Counted from the first letter of the stretch, positions 12,153 through 23,834 are shown. The stretch: 64,000 nt of DNA from Auanema rhodensis (GCA_964057225.1 OZ059898.1:6696001-6760000), one strand, 5' to 3'. Numbers and translations are program-made. Notes: generated by a model not told the origin, from the sequence alone.

Positions 12153-12910
12153 TATCATATAATCTATTATAATAATAGCTTTTATTTATCAAAGTATTTT
12201 AGTATAAATAAAAAATATTTTGTACTTATTATATCTTATCTCAATGTTATATGTATCTCATAATCTTTCTGTCCTTTATAAGGAGAGCTTTCATATATTT
12301 TTGTATATTATCGTTTAATTTATAAACAATTTAAATTTTCATGCTTTAAGTTTTCAATAAATTCATTTATTATAAAGTCTTTTTTGTTTTTAATTTTATA
12401 TTATATGCATATATAGTACATATAATTAGTGATCAAATACAGAAGATGTTTGTAGTTTGGTGCCTCTAAATGTTTCTGTTTTATTTCCATTTATGGGGTT
12501 ACGGTATTAATAACACCGATTGTATTCTTTATTACAGCAAGTACAAAAATCCTTTCTACAATTCTTTTTTCTTTATTCTTTTAAGTTTTGAAGAATATTT
12601 TTGATTTCTTTAATCTTTTTTTCTTTATATATATGCTATTAAAATAGTTTATTTCATATTAAATTATATTCTTTCATTTATTTGTTTTATATTGCCGATC
12701 TATTTCATTTTTTTATTTAGTCAATACCTTTTAAAAAATTTTACTTTTTTTATAATTCAATTTTTCTATTAAGTAGTTTTTCGTTTTTTTCAAAATAAAT
12801 TGAATAATTAGTCTTAAGGAGAAAATGGAACGCGGCTCTACCCTAAATTTGAATAAAGCATCGAAATGTTGTCATCGAAATTTGAATGATTATTCAAAAT
12901 TTTATTAAAA
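12153..12910. other. Intergenic region, 3' UTR of the Mesh-like gene and 5' region of the FYR-domain gene
   Basis: T-rich spacer of 758 bp. The Mesh-like 3' UTR lies at its left edge. A short upstream ATG near 12825 opens a 29-codon frame that stops before the chosen start at 12911, so it could act as an upstream ORF. No other structure was seen. Confidence 0.5.
12207..12212 (+). terminator. Polyadenylation signal AATAAA
   Basis: AATAAA lies 55 bases after the Mesh-like stop codon at 12152. Another candidate is at about 12356 (CAATAAATTC). The nearer one suits the short 3' UTRs of nematode genes. Confidence 0.5.
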
Positions 12911-14985
12911 ATGGATGGGAATCATATTTTTAATAATTTACAGCCAATGTTTTTATTATCGCCAGAATGTGTTAAACAGGTTAATTTTGTTAAGATGCAA
13001 ATTTATTTATCTTGATTTTAAAGGAAAACAATGAATGTTCTTTGGCAGAATATAACATTGAACGGAAGCCTATTGAGGGAAATGTGGTTTAATGCAAATT
13101 TTGTTTTTCTCTTTTTCATTAATTTGTTTAGACGTTGTTGCCAGTACAATCACTCTCAAATACTTCTATTCTTGGTATGTGTTTCTCGAATTTCATTCAT
13201 GACATGGTAATATATGGGTATAATATATATGTACAGATAGCAAAGAAAGTGCTAATTTTACCCTGGACGAATCAAAATGTGATTTATTAGACGTTTTAAG
13301 CAAGATTGATAATGCTTATGGGGTAAGCTAAGTTCTTGTAAAATTAAAGTTCATTTTTTCCTTCAGCTATCGATTTACGAAATTTCCGAATTTCGCAATT
13401 TACTATTGAAAAAAATGACAATTCGTGAATTGAAATCACTTTTTGCTATCGTTGAAGGAACATCGGATCAGGTAGTAAGTTGCCTTGTTACATTTAGGTT
13501 TATACATGTTTATTTAGGAAATCAATGTTACTAGCGTAATAAAAAAGAAGAGAAGGATGTCTCAACCAATTCGCAGTAAGTTCATATGGATTAGTTAACT
13601 ATTGGCTTTTAAATACCTAGCCCCGAAAAAGAAATTGAACAAAAAAAATAGATATCTGCCTTTAGTTCAAGCAAGAGAAACAGAAATGTTCTCTTTTGGA
13701 AGTCTTTTGATCGGACATTTTAAGGTATTTTTCATTTTTGAAACTTCAAAACAGTTATTGGTTTTAGTGTGTACCAATATATCCCATTAGTAATTCATTA
13801 ACTATTTGTCATCGAACTTCAAAAATGTTTTATGAAATCCATTATGCTATGGCTGGTGAATGGTATAAAACTATAATAAGTGTTGGAATAGAAAACATCG
13901 AATCGTTTTCGAGAAGTGGACCTTGTTTTATTTTGAAGGTATCCATGATTTTTATTCTGGACTATACCTATACCTATAGTTGTCCTGTGTTGCTTCTGTT
14001 GAGGGATCATACAGAAGTGGACACCCCTATTTTCCGGATATAGCATGGAAGGAAATACAGTCATCACGTGTTCATCAGTTGGAGTTTACGTATGTTAATT
14101 CATACAGTTTCTGTTCTTTTATGATTACTCCAGTGATTCTGCGCATATCTATGGAATGGAAGCTGTTCTGAACAGAATTATAGTTTCTAATAGAAATATC
14201 CAACCAGTTGGTTTTAATAACCTGTTTATTTCAATACCAAATTTTCAGCCTTCTCTGAGCAGTTCTATGGAGGGATCTATAGTTTCAAAAAGTTTTCTTC
14301 ATTATAATTCTAGATTCAACTTTTGTTTTAGTTTCCGAACTAGTGTCGAAATCCAGCGATGAAGCATGCTCTTCAGCATCTTCTACTCAAACAACTGCTA
14401 CAATGTAAAATATTTTATCATGTTAATATAATTTTTTTTTCACAGGAATTCTATGGCTAATTTGGAAGCTTTACAAGTACCAAACTTTACTCAAAATCAG
14501 GTAAATAACATTTCTTTATAAGTTAGTTTTTACTATTGATTGTTGTTAAATTAGATATGGGATAACTCATTTTCCGGAAGATCTTTGGCTCTCCACTACG
14601 CGTCCTCTTACCGAGTAAGAAAAGCTTTGGTTTTTTTAATATAAATTCACTTTTTCACAGGATATGAATGTTTCTCAACTGTTTCAGGATACTCGGGAAC
14701 CAGATATGAGTTATTATGTATGTTTCATTATTTTGCTACCGAATCATTCATTCTTTTCAGAATATTACTCCTGTTTTCAATAATTACACGCAAGATTCAA
14801 ATTATTGTAATTCTTTGAATTCAGTTGCAACATCGGACTCCCAATATATTCTTAATTCACTGCAAGGTTCTGAAAACAGTTTTTTTAACTTATTGCTTTC
14901 TATTTCAGGTAATAATATATATCTTTCTGATCCGTTTGTACCATACATTAGCCAAACATTTAATTCGTTTGACAGTACAGAATAA
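12911..14985 (+). CDS. FYRN/FYRC-domain protein, TBRG1-like chromatin or nuclear factor
   Basis: Seventeen exons encode 448 residues: 12911-12979, 13024-13086, 13132-13174, 13237-13322, 13367-13471, 13518-13575, 13621-13724, 13768-13938, 13980-14089, 14134-14210, 14249-14281, 14332-14404, 14446-14500, 14555-14614, 14661-14717, 14761-14866, 14909-14985. A charged helical segment (about 85-120) and a basic patch (KKKRR, then PKKKLNKKNRY) precede LPLVQ...MFSFGSLLIG at about 154-173. That order mirrors TBRG1, where a basic region and an LGG-type strand lead into FYRN. The FYRN-like part continues with IYPISNS; GPCFILK, PYFPDIAWKEI and HIYGMEAVLNRII align with the FYRC hallmarks (GP-F, an AW helix, and a YG/FG turn before a final helix). 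The C-terminal 140 residues are Ser/Asn/Thr-rich. FYR domains occur in TBRG1 and KMT2-type chromatin proteins; no SET or PHD is present here. Divergence is high, so the family call is moderate. Confidence 0.65.
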
Positions 14986-14986
14986 A
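14981..14986 (+). terminator. Polyadenylation signal overlapping the stop codon
   Basis: AATAAA includes the last two bases of the final Glu codon and the TAA stop of the FYR-domain gene. If used, the 3' UTR would be only about 10-25 bases long. Confidence 0.4.
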
Positions 14987-15984
14987 ATTTCTGTACCATG
15001 ATCAACGAGAAACTCAAGATCTTAACACTACTATCCTAATAGTATTTTTTCTGTAAATTATCAGTTTTATATAATCCTTTCCTCTGTTTCCTGTAAATTT
15101 TATGTTTTATAATGATCACTTTTATATAATTTCTGTTTCCGGACTTTATGTTGTTTAAATTATGACCCAAAGTTTCACCTGTTGGCATGTCATGTTCTTT
15201 TTTATCTGTTACTGCTCTGTTGCCGGTTCATATGAGCAGTATTCCATTTGAATAAATGCGAGTCTGCGTGCTATGTTTGTAATCAAAGTTTTTGACTGAA
15301 TCGTGTAGGCCTGGTCTCGGGGTCGTTAGTTTAAAAAAATTGTTGTCTCGACTTTATGTTTGATTTTACTTTTTGAATGAAAGTTTGCTTGTGTTCATGT
15401 GTTATGTTTTCTGTGTATTCATTCTACATGCTTTTTACATATTATTTTCAATTTATTCACATAATTTAAGCATATAATCTCGAAAATTCATAAATTCTGA
15501 GGTCAAGAAACATCGTTTGTTTGGAAAAAATAACATCCAAATGTCGTACAGAGTGCGTCAATTCTATTTATCTCACAATGCGAAACAAAAAAAGAAAATG
15601 AGTTAAAATATATTTCTCAAAAAAATAAGTTTATTATCGGAAAATGGAAAGCTAATTTCTGGAGATTCTTAAAAGAATTGTGATGTCATAGTATTTATTT
15701 TCTAGAAGGTTAATTGAAGTTTGACTTTGTGCAGTAAACCGAATATGTAGTGAATATTACACAGATAATCATGGATCACAATTTTGGAAAAATTACTGAA
15801 TTAGAGATATCTTTGGGGCATTTCATATTATAATTATATAATAACAAATTGTTTTTATGTATAATATATATATATATATCACCAAATAGGTTTTGTTTAG
15901 CCTACACAATTAGACTAGTGCATAAGCCTAAACCCTTTTTTTGATTGCAATTGTTGAAACAATCACCTAGCTCTAACTAACTCG
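14987..15984. other. Intergenic region between convergent genes
   Basis: About 1 kb between the 3' ends of the FYR-domain gene (+) and the four-span gene (-). It contains ordinary AT-rich sequence and a short TA run near 15863-15879. No open frame, RNA gene or repeat worth naming was found. Confidence 0.5.
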
Positions 15985-16332
15985 TTAAACGGAATATAAA
16001 AATATTTCCGAATTTATTTGATATTTCTGGGGAAGTGGTTGACCATCAGGTCCTCGTTCCCCAGTAGAAGGCGGAATTACAATATGTTGTGGTATAGTTA
16101 TACCTCCACTCATCGGGAAAGCATTTGGATCTGTGAGATTGCTGTCAATCGTTGTTTCTTTTCTAAAAATTCGATTATTAGCAATAGCGCATAACGAAAA
16201 ACTACTTACGTTTTATCTAATGTATCGTCTACGGCAGATTGTTTGTCCTCCCGATGCCGTCTTCTACGAACAGATCTGTCATCATCGTCTGGTCGGTCTC
16301 TATCTCTGTCCCTGTCCCGATCTCGTTCACGA

Positions 16333-16385
<53 letters not shown>

Positions 16386-19300
16386 ATCACGGTCTTTTTT
16401 GCACCGTTTTCGATCATCTCTGTCTCTATCATAGTTCCTATTTCGATCCCGATCTCTGTCGCGATGATGTCGTGAATGTTCACTTCGTGGTCTACAATAA
16501 CATTTATTCTGAATTATATTTGTTTTTCAAGTTACCTATCACTTCGATGATGACGATGATCTGTAGTTGCGGTAAATTCAGATTCTGAATATCGTGATTT
16601 ACTACGATGACGTCGACGACTTCCGTCTCGATGATAGTGTGATCGATCTGTAAAATAATTTTGAATTCAATATTATTCATCGAACTAACCATCTTTTCTA
16701 TGAGCTCTTGAATCTGAATCTGAAGAATAGTCAGATGAATTATAGTTTCGATTTCGTGATTTTCGTCTTCGAGATGAGCTTCTAAACCATAAATTATTGT
16801 AGGGTTTCATCTTACTAATAGGATATACCTGTGATTTTTGCTATGACGACAATCTTTATGAGAAACTAAAGTTCCATCATAAATTGATGGTACAGAACGA
16901 GAATGCTAGAATAGGTATGTTTTCAAACGCTTTGTTTAACTAAGCTTACTTGAATCGGGAAAGATCCATGAGCAACATCCCTGCTTGGTGATACTGGCTC
17001 ACTGTTAACTTCACCCTTTTCAGAAGCTATTTTTTGTTGAACTTTCACCCAGTTTGAGACAGGATTGTCATCCTCGGGTGGTAAATATAATCCAGTAGCT
17101 CCGGATTTCGGCCTTCTTGGTTCCTTGTTATAACTCATAAGCTATAATCAAGATTTATATATATATATATATATATATTATCAAAGCCAGAGCTGTTACC
17201 TCGTTCACATCCGTTGGATAAGGAGGTGGTATCGGCAACGGTGTCATGGGAACCCCTTGTGGTGAATATGGTGATATATATGGCTGATGAATTGCTGAAA
17301 CAGAATATTTTTCTTCATTGTTTTGAAAGGAATGACTTACGAGCTTGATAATTAGGATAAGGACTTTTTGATCCTCGATGTAATCCGTCATCTGTAATTG
17401 TTGATTAATTAGCAAAAAGTAGGCACACAGCAGTTTCATTCAGTTGAGTTAGCATGATGTTATTCGAATTCAAACTCAATTAAAAATTTAAATATTACCA
17501 TAAGAATCCAGAAGATCACGTCTACTTGAATATCCATTGCGTGTGTATCGTATATTCCTTGATTTGCCTTCGACAACATCAGTGGTAGCAGTGATGCGTC
17601 GATAGTACATCATTACCACTACGACGCAATATATCTAAATAAACATATAAACAATTCTTTTTTCTGATAAATATTGATCTTACATTGATAAAAACTCCAA
17701 TAATTTCTAAAATAGTTAGAGCCATCCAATAGTCGCGTACATCTCCTGCCCACCACATAATACAATATGCTAAGGAGCATAATATTGTTGAGATCATACA
17801 AGGAAACCATGGCCACACTAAGTATCGTGACCACTAAATTTTAAAATTTTTATTAAAAATTGTGAAATTCAAAACAAACTAACCGTGTGAACTCCATAAA
17901 TCATAGCTATAGAGGCAAATAGTAGAAAGAAGGCTGATATTAAACATAATACTTGAATAACAAATAGACCTAAATTGCTGTTTTTTAATTTCATAATTTC
18001 ATTTTTAATTTCGAATTCATTTTTTTAGAAGCTTTATGGTATCTCGTAAGTTTAGTATTATATTCTTTATTGAACCCGGTGATCTATGCTTGGTAAGGAA
18101 TGTAAGTCTACCTTATTCTCTCTCGTTTCATCTTTAGAGAAATATTGAAAGGACGAACGTGTGACGGGAAGAGAGAGAGAGAGAGAGAGATGGAAGGGGG
18201 GGAGAGAGAGAGATAGACTACAGTATTTACTCAAGCTGTCAGTAATATATGCAAGCATGAGTGTTAGCTTTACTACCCGACATATGCTCATATACGTAAT
18301 ATTTGAATTTCGTATGAAAATTAATTGTAGTTCTTTACAAATTATTCTTATACTTAACAACATCATAGCTCACATTTCTTATAAAAAAAGTTGATGATTG
18401 TCATCCATTTCATTCAATTTTCAATTAAACATGCTGTACGTATCTTCATGCTTAAATGAAAATTTCTTCTTAATCATATAAACATATTAAGAAATTATTT
18501 CGAAGATGAAAATTTCGTAAAAATAGGATTGAATTGGCCTCATGCGTATAACAACAGTTTTCACACTTTCTCAAAATGTAATGTTTACCAAATAGCCTTA
18601 GAGGGAAATCTTTCTACATACATGGGAGTGTCCTTGGCATAACAAATATAAGAAATGATTATATATATAAGCACAAGATAGAACTGGATATATTCATGGA
18701 TATATGTGAATTTTATGTAAAAATGAGTTGTTTCTCTCCCAAATCAATCTTACCTGTATAGTAACGCTCTTCGGGACTTTGCCAGTATGATTCATAATAC
18801 GATGGTATATCATATCGACCATAAGTATTGTAGTTAGGAAGAAGGGTATTAGCAGCTCGATCTCTTTCATATTTGATAGCTGCCATTTGCCAGCCCATAA
18901 TGCCGAGCTGTGCAATACAGAACACCTGAATATTCACGTGAAGTTTCCGTGATTTCACAAAAAAAGTAGAAGATGTGAGCTATTTGCTTGTTCTTCATTC
19001 AATGATTCATTGAACATGTTCGATCAAGCGAGCTTATATGCAACTTTATACACGATAGAGCCGTACTAGTCACCCTTGGGGAAGTCTCAAACCTTATTAG
19101 ATGCTTGCTGACAAAAAAAGTAATTTGAATAAACGAGATACATATGCTTCGTTTTTTAATTATATTAATTTTGATATAGAAAAAATGTTTTTACTATACA
19201 AACTTGCCTTCGATTATTCTGGATGTTCGTGCTGTGGATGCACCAACACACGGACAGTCCCATTCACACTGTAGGTTGGCTTGTGCCATCGTTACAGAAC

Positions 19301-19802
19301 GACAGTGATTCAGAACACCAGTCTGCCATCCGAATAGGAAAAGTGAGGCTATGGAGTAGACCTGCAGACAGTCGTTTCTCGTGGTTTTAACAAAATTTTG
19401 ATTTGAATTTTGCTGTTAATGGTTAAGAAATCAAAAAAATTTAAGTATAGAATTCACATTAGAGTACACGCGTCCGGTCAGGCATTCACGCATACCCGAT
19501 TGTACTCTATGATAAGTTTATTTGTAAAGCAATATAAGACTACTTGCGAAAAAATAGCCACTGTTGGCCATATCATTCATTCAATTCACTTCTCAATACT
19601 TAATTTTAAAAGTTTTAAAAATTGAAGCATATGTTGCACAGCTTCTGGGCATTTGTGATTTGCTGCACGGCTCTAACGTGTTGAAGTCTCTTTGTGCTCT
19701 CTTTGAAACTAACTAATATCAAAATGAACTTACCACAGTCCATATTCCAATGGAAACGGCGCTATCTTTAAGACTAAAACAACAACACGGGTTGCAACCC
19801 AT
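15985..19802 (-). CDS. Four-span membrane protein with Arg/Asp-rich cytoplasmic tail; alternative exons
   Basis: Exons from the start: 19802-19734, then either 19361-19208 (2a) or 18925-18754 (2b), then 17969-17884, 17833-17684, 17634-17499, 17391-17341, 17294-17200, 17141-16950, 16905-16829, 16781-16690, 16647-16536, 16491-16210 and 16162-15985. With 2b the protein has 563 residues, with 2a 557. It begins MGCNPCCCFSLKD; the N-terminal Cys cluster may be palmitoylated. Spans lie at about 15-40, 82-108, 113-136 and 144-168, with a loop between spans 1 and 2 that differs between 2a and 2b. The tail has Pro/Tyr-rich PPPYP, then Ser/Arg blocks, then a DR dipeptide run (about 446-473) encoded by a hexanucleotide repeat. 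Architecture resembles invertebrate tetraspan junction proteins such as Pasiflora, but I assign no orthologue. The RD/RS tail is unusual for a membrane protein. Exon 8 begins CTT ATG, so a tail-only product from an internal start is possible. Confidence 0.75.
16336..16386 (-). repeat. Coding hexanucleotide repeat for the Asp-Arg run
   Basis: About eight perfect copies of TCTCGG (plus strand) lie inside the exon 16491-16210. On the coding strand they read GACCGA, giving alternating Asp and Arg. The other frames of the same repeat are open on both strands (SVSV and RSRS on plus, TETE on minus) purely because of the repeat. Copy number is likely to vary between individuals without changing frame. 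Confidence 0.9.
17157..17179. repeat. AT dinucleotide run in an intron of the four-span gene
   Basis: About eleven AT/TA repeats occupy most of the 58-bp intron between exons 17294-17200 and 17141-16950. It is expected to be polymorphic in length. Confidence 0.85.
18067..18131 (-). other. Alternative terminal exon of the four-span gene
   Basis: Splicing exon 2b (phase 1) to the acceptor CTAAAG at 18132 adds 21 residues beginning DETRENKVDLHSLP and then a stop at 18069-18067. The stop overlaps CAATAAAG, a polyadenylation signal. The resulting product of about 101 residues keeps the first span and the loop but lacks spans 2-4 and the tail. A long CU-rich tract (18166-18214 on the minus strand) lies about 40-80 bases upstream of the acceptor and could bind a PTB-type regulator. 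Confidence 0.45.
18164..18214. repeat. GA-rich (CT on the transcript) simple repeat
   Basis: GAGA runs on the plus strand interrupted by a GGGGGG block. On the transcribed strand this is an extended CU tract just upstream of the alternative terminal exon of the four-span gene. Confidence 0.85.
18754..18925 (-). other. Alternative exon 2b of the four-span gene
   Basis: The exon enters in phase 0 and leaves in phase 1, exactly like exon 2a. It encodes the rest of span 1 (VFCIAQLGIMGWQMAAIKYE) and a Tyr-rich loop (YGRYDIPSYYESYW). Its donor is ACAG/GTAAGA. It can join either the span-2 exon at 17969 (giving YYTGLFVIQ) or the alternative terminal exon at 18131 (giving YYTDETREN). Confidence 0.65.
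19208..19361 (-). other. Alternative exon 2a of the four-span gene, with a GC donor
   Basis: The acceptor CTGCAG ends at 19362; the donor is AAG/GCAAGTT, the usual form of a GC-AG intron. The exon enters in phase 0 and leaves in phase 1. It encodes VYSIASLFLFGWQTG, clearly similar to the start of exon 2b (V-x-x-I-A-x-L and G-W-Q conserved), then a Cys-rich loop with CEWDCPC instead of the Tyr-rich loop. Equal phases and shared start suggest exon duplication and mutually exclusive use. Confidence 0.6.
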
Positions 19803-21736
19803 GCTTATAAATATGAGAAGCTGATTATGCTATATCAAGTTGATAATTAGCCTGGTGAAGCTTTCCAGTACATAGTAAAATGAATAATAGATGAATAAAG
19901 CTCACAGAAGAACTGTGTCTGAAATAAGAAATAAAGAAAATTATTGTTTAAATCATTATTTGAATATAGAATATGAAAATTACAAGACAATTAAAGATGA
20001 ATGTATAGTGAAAAGAGAAGAAGAACGGCCTATGTATTATAAGTTGAGCAAAATAATAATACTGAGATGCTTCTAGTTTCAACGGTCCGACTTCGGAATA
20101 ACAATCAATAAAGCAAACAGGACGAATCAACTGGAATGAATCATGAAAGACGGGGGTGTAGTCAGGATAGTATCTGGACGAAGAAAGACAGGAGGAATAG
20201 ACGAAGAGGGCAATTGAAAGAGAGAGGGGGGAAGAGTTTGAAGCTGATAACAATATGCTGATACAGAACGGAACGTGTTGCCTAAATAATAGATTTTTCG
20301 AATGGTCCCATGACGACAAAAATGTTTGTAAAGAAGCTCTATACTTGAACTAAGAAGTGAACAAATTCCTAACAGTGATGTATGAATGAAGGACATGAGA
20401 TAGGTTAGAAAACAGTGGGCAATTGAATGACTTCTTTTGATTCTTTCACTTCAAATCTCTTGAAACAATTGTGCTAGCACTGGAAGGATGATATATGAAA
20501 TATATATGAGAAGGTTCGTTTATCTATTAGCTGACGTAAGACTTGCTACAACTATCTACAACGTTTTGATGACGAGGTTTTGTATATTATTCATATTTGT
20601 ATATAGAGAGATGATCGACGAAGGTAGAAAGCATTGCGCGAAGCCTTAGGGAAAAGGAGAAGAGATGGGAGAATAAACGTTCTAGATCAGAGGTGAAGGG
20701 GAGGAGAGTATATGAGATAGAGGCTGGCTGAACTGCACCACCAATTGTACTCAGCATATTCTGTATACGAATGTTGATGTGGGAGCAGACAGGAGAATGC
20801 AAGCTGAAGGGCTAATGATGAGAGAAAGAGAAATATGAAAGAGTAGCCTCAGGGAAAGCGAAACGTTGGATAGCATATGCAGAAAGAAAAGAACGACCAG
20901 CTATGATCAGAAGGTGGACAGTAAACAAGCAACAACGAATTCTGAAACCGAGGGGGGGGGGATCAGAGGACACTTCTTATGTTTCTGCCGGTTAAACATT
21001 GCAGAGGACAAATGCAAAGATGAATTTTCGTTCGAGTGTTTTGAAAATGAACTTCTGAAATAATACTTAGAATAATATCTTTTTTTTACTAAAATAAACA
21101 GTAAAACATTGTTTATTTCTTAAACAAAATAGGTTTTAAGCAGGTTGATGCAGTGAAAGTAAAGATTTACTGATACAATATGTCAAAATGAAGATTTTGT
21201 ACTTAAATCAAATAATAATATTGAAAGAATAAATAATCCATGAGTCATGGATATATCAAAATTCTAGATACTATTCAAGCATTATGAAATCAGCTATACA
21301 GTTCTCCACTAATACTTTCCCACGTGTTCTTCATCACTGCTCTGAAGTTTTGTACGTAGGCGTTCTTCTGCATGATGTCAACAAAAGGTGACGAAGATGA
21401 GGAAAATTGATTTAACACAATCTCAGCACAGAAATCTGATTCATCTATTCATGCAAGAAGGTTGGTTATTACAAATGGAGACCGCATGTTGTATACAATT
21501 AAGAGCTTGCTTGCTGTCTGTCATCAAAGATATTCATCTGAAGAAATGGAGATACGCATATGGATGATTAGCAGTAGCTTAAGGTCAATTCAGCCGCCTT
21601 ATAATCCGTTGAAACACTTTCAGGAGTATTGTTTAACATTGATAAGGTGCAAGGATTAAGATGAAGGATTTGGAAAGATAAATAGAAAAGCAACCGTTCA
21701 CAATGAATGTTAAGAAATAAATATTAATTTTGATAT

Positions 21737-21776
21737 TTCACGTGAATACGTGAATACGTGATATCACGGTAGTACT
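21737..21776. repeat. Small imperfect palindrome with CACGTG core
   Basis: GATATTTCACGTG at the left and ACGTGATATCAC at the right are near inverted copies, with GTGAATAC repeated directly between them. It could form a short cruciform or bind an E-box factor, but no gene lies beside it. Confidence 0.5.
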
Positions 21777-23756
21777 TATTAGAATATGGTGTTTACACAT
21801 TCAATAATAGATGTAATGTTTGTCTAATAAAAAAGATTTGTAATTAAAGAATGAAAAAACATTCATTTACTTTAAAAAGAAAAATAATTAAAACATGGCT
21901 ATGAAGATGTAATGATAACATTTCTTTTTTCATTTTGGATTATAAATGCTTGTATAAATTAATATAATATGAAATGTAATAGTATAATAATTAAAATCTT
22001 TATTATTATATAGTTAGTTAGTTAATCAACAAAATGGTTAGCTAATTCTGAATTGTTACATTCAGCTGACCCTATAGATGGAACGAAACGTAATATGCAA
22101 ATGAAGGTAAACAGTGTCTTGAACGAACAGAGGATAACCGCAGCTCGTACCTACGGGTATGAGAGAGATTATGGTAGGATAAAGAGAAATAAAGAAAAAG
22201 AGATAACTATTAGAGAGACTGAAAGACGTTACATCGAGAATAGAGTATGACAGTTAGATATAATGCTTATAACGGATATAAAGAGAAAAAGAGAGAATAA
22301 GAGAGAATAAGAGAGGAATAGTAAGGGAAATAAGCAAAAGAGAAAATATTGGTAAACCTGCTACATATAAGAGCTAGGAACTACCAGTCGTCTACTATTA
22401 AGGGATTACGGGCTAGGATTTCGAATGCAATAGCTATTGCGAATTGTTGGAAGCGGCTAAAGGAAGGAAAGGATTAAAAGCTGAGAACTATAGTTATATA
22501 GTTAGTAATTGTAATAATAATAATAAGATTTATATAAATGTTCTACAAGTTTTAAAATATAATTCGTGTTGATGTGGAATTTATGAATGAAAGACATAGC
22601 ATATGGAATGAGACATCAGTGGGTGTTGAAGAAGATGATTCAGAATATGATTTTCGATCAAAATTTTGAAATACACATTTGAATATGATTCAAATATTTT
22701 TTAATTTATTGATAATATTTTGAAAAAATAGTAGAAAAGTCACTTATGAAATAGAAAAATAGTGAAAATAAACGAATGATAGATATGTATATGCATCAAT
22801 AGATGATGGTATGATGTCTTGTATTATGATGGAAAGCCATAAATGGTTATGGTATGTGTTAGATATAATCGATTTGATTGTAAGTATTGTACAAATCAAA
22901 CAAATCAGAAAGTGTTATTGGATTGTTGTTATTCAAAAGATTTTCTTCTTCTTCTTCTTCATCGTTTTCTTTCAAATAAATTTTAAAAAAGAAAATAGAG
23001 GAATATATGAAAGCATTTGAGTTATTGAATTAACTAGAATATAACGAATGATGTATGGGACTTCATTGTCGTTTTAGACTAAATGATGATGACTGTCACT
23101 AAGCTTATTCGGAGATATTTGGATTCTATCACTCATTATTCAAATATTCTATAACATATATTTATATTTAAAAGTATAAATAGTTAAATCAAACTAAAAA
23201 AAGAAAGAAAGATAGTAAATGATTGAATAAGAGGAGATATCATGAGATATTTGTAATTTGAAATGTCAAAGTTCAAGAAGATAAATTAACAAATATTAAA
23301 ATATATTATTTTCTATTGTATATATATAATCTATAGTTTATATATAAAAATAGTTAATATTGACGATTAGGAGGACAATTCAATTTGATAAGCTTAGTTG
23401 GAAGATTACTTTCTTATTCTTATCAGCAGCATAAGCTCGTTAAAATTAGTTTGAAAAGGCTTGAAACTATTCAGTGAATTACAAATTACATTATTGAACA
23501 GTTCTTGTTTGAATAATTATCTTTTAATCATAAAAGATTTAAACAAATTTTAGTTTAAGCTATTCTATATACTATATACTATATAATATATAAATATTAA
23601 CAAGCTTGAGGATTTATAATACTCAGAATAAGAGAGAAAGAAGAGAATTTAAGAGGTAAAACGGATATAATGTAATTCAGGTGAAGGAAAATTTAATTGA
23701 GGCAAAATATATGTAGATTTGAATGATATAAAGAGCAGATTCAGCTGGTACTTCCT

Positions 23757-23834
23757 AAAGAGATAGATGGATAGATAGAGAGATAGAGAGATAGAGAGAG
23801 AGAGAGAGATAGAGAGATAGAGAGATAGAGAGAT

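Noticed and set aside
16229-16483. Open frames with TETE, SVSV and RSRS repeats
   Set aside because: These are other frames of the hexanucleotide repeat. Only the Asp-Arg frame on minus continues through both neighbouring splice junctions.
17984-17998. ATG at 17993 as the start of a separate gene containing spans 2-4
   Set aside because: An in-frame stop lies shortly upstream, no trans-splice acceptor precedes it, and the acceptor at 17970 joins exons 2a and 2b in phase, giving one continuous four-span protein.
19948-20396. Two overlapping minus-strand open frames of 123 and 89 codons
   Set aside because: They overlap in different frames over purine-rich repeats, contain no recognisable domain and have no link by phase to the four-span gene, whose own start is clear at 19802.
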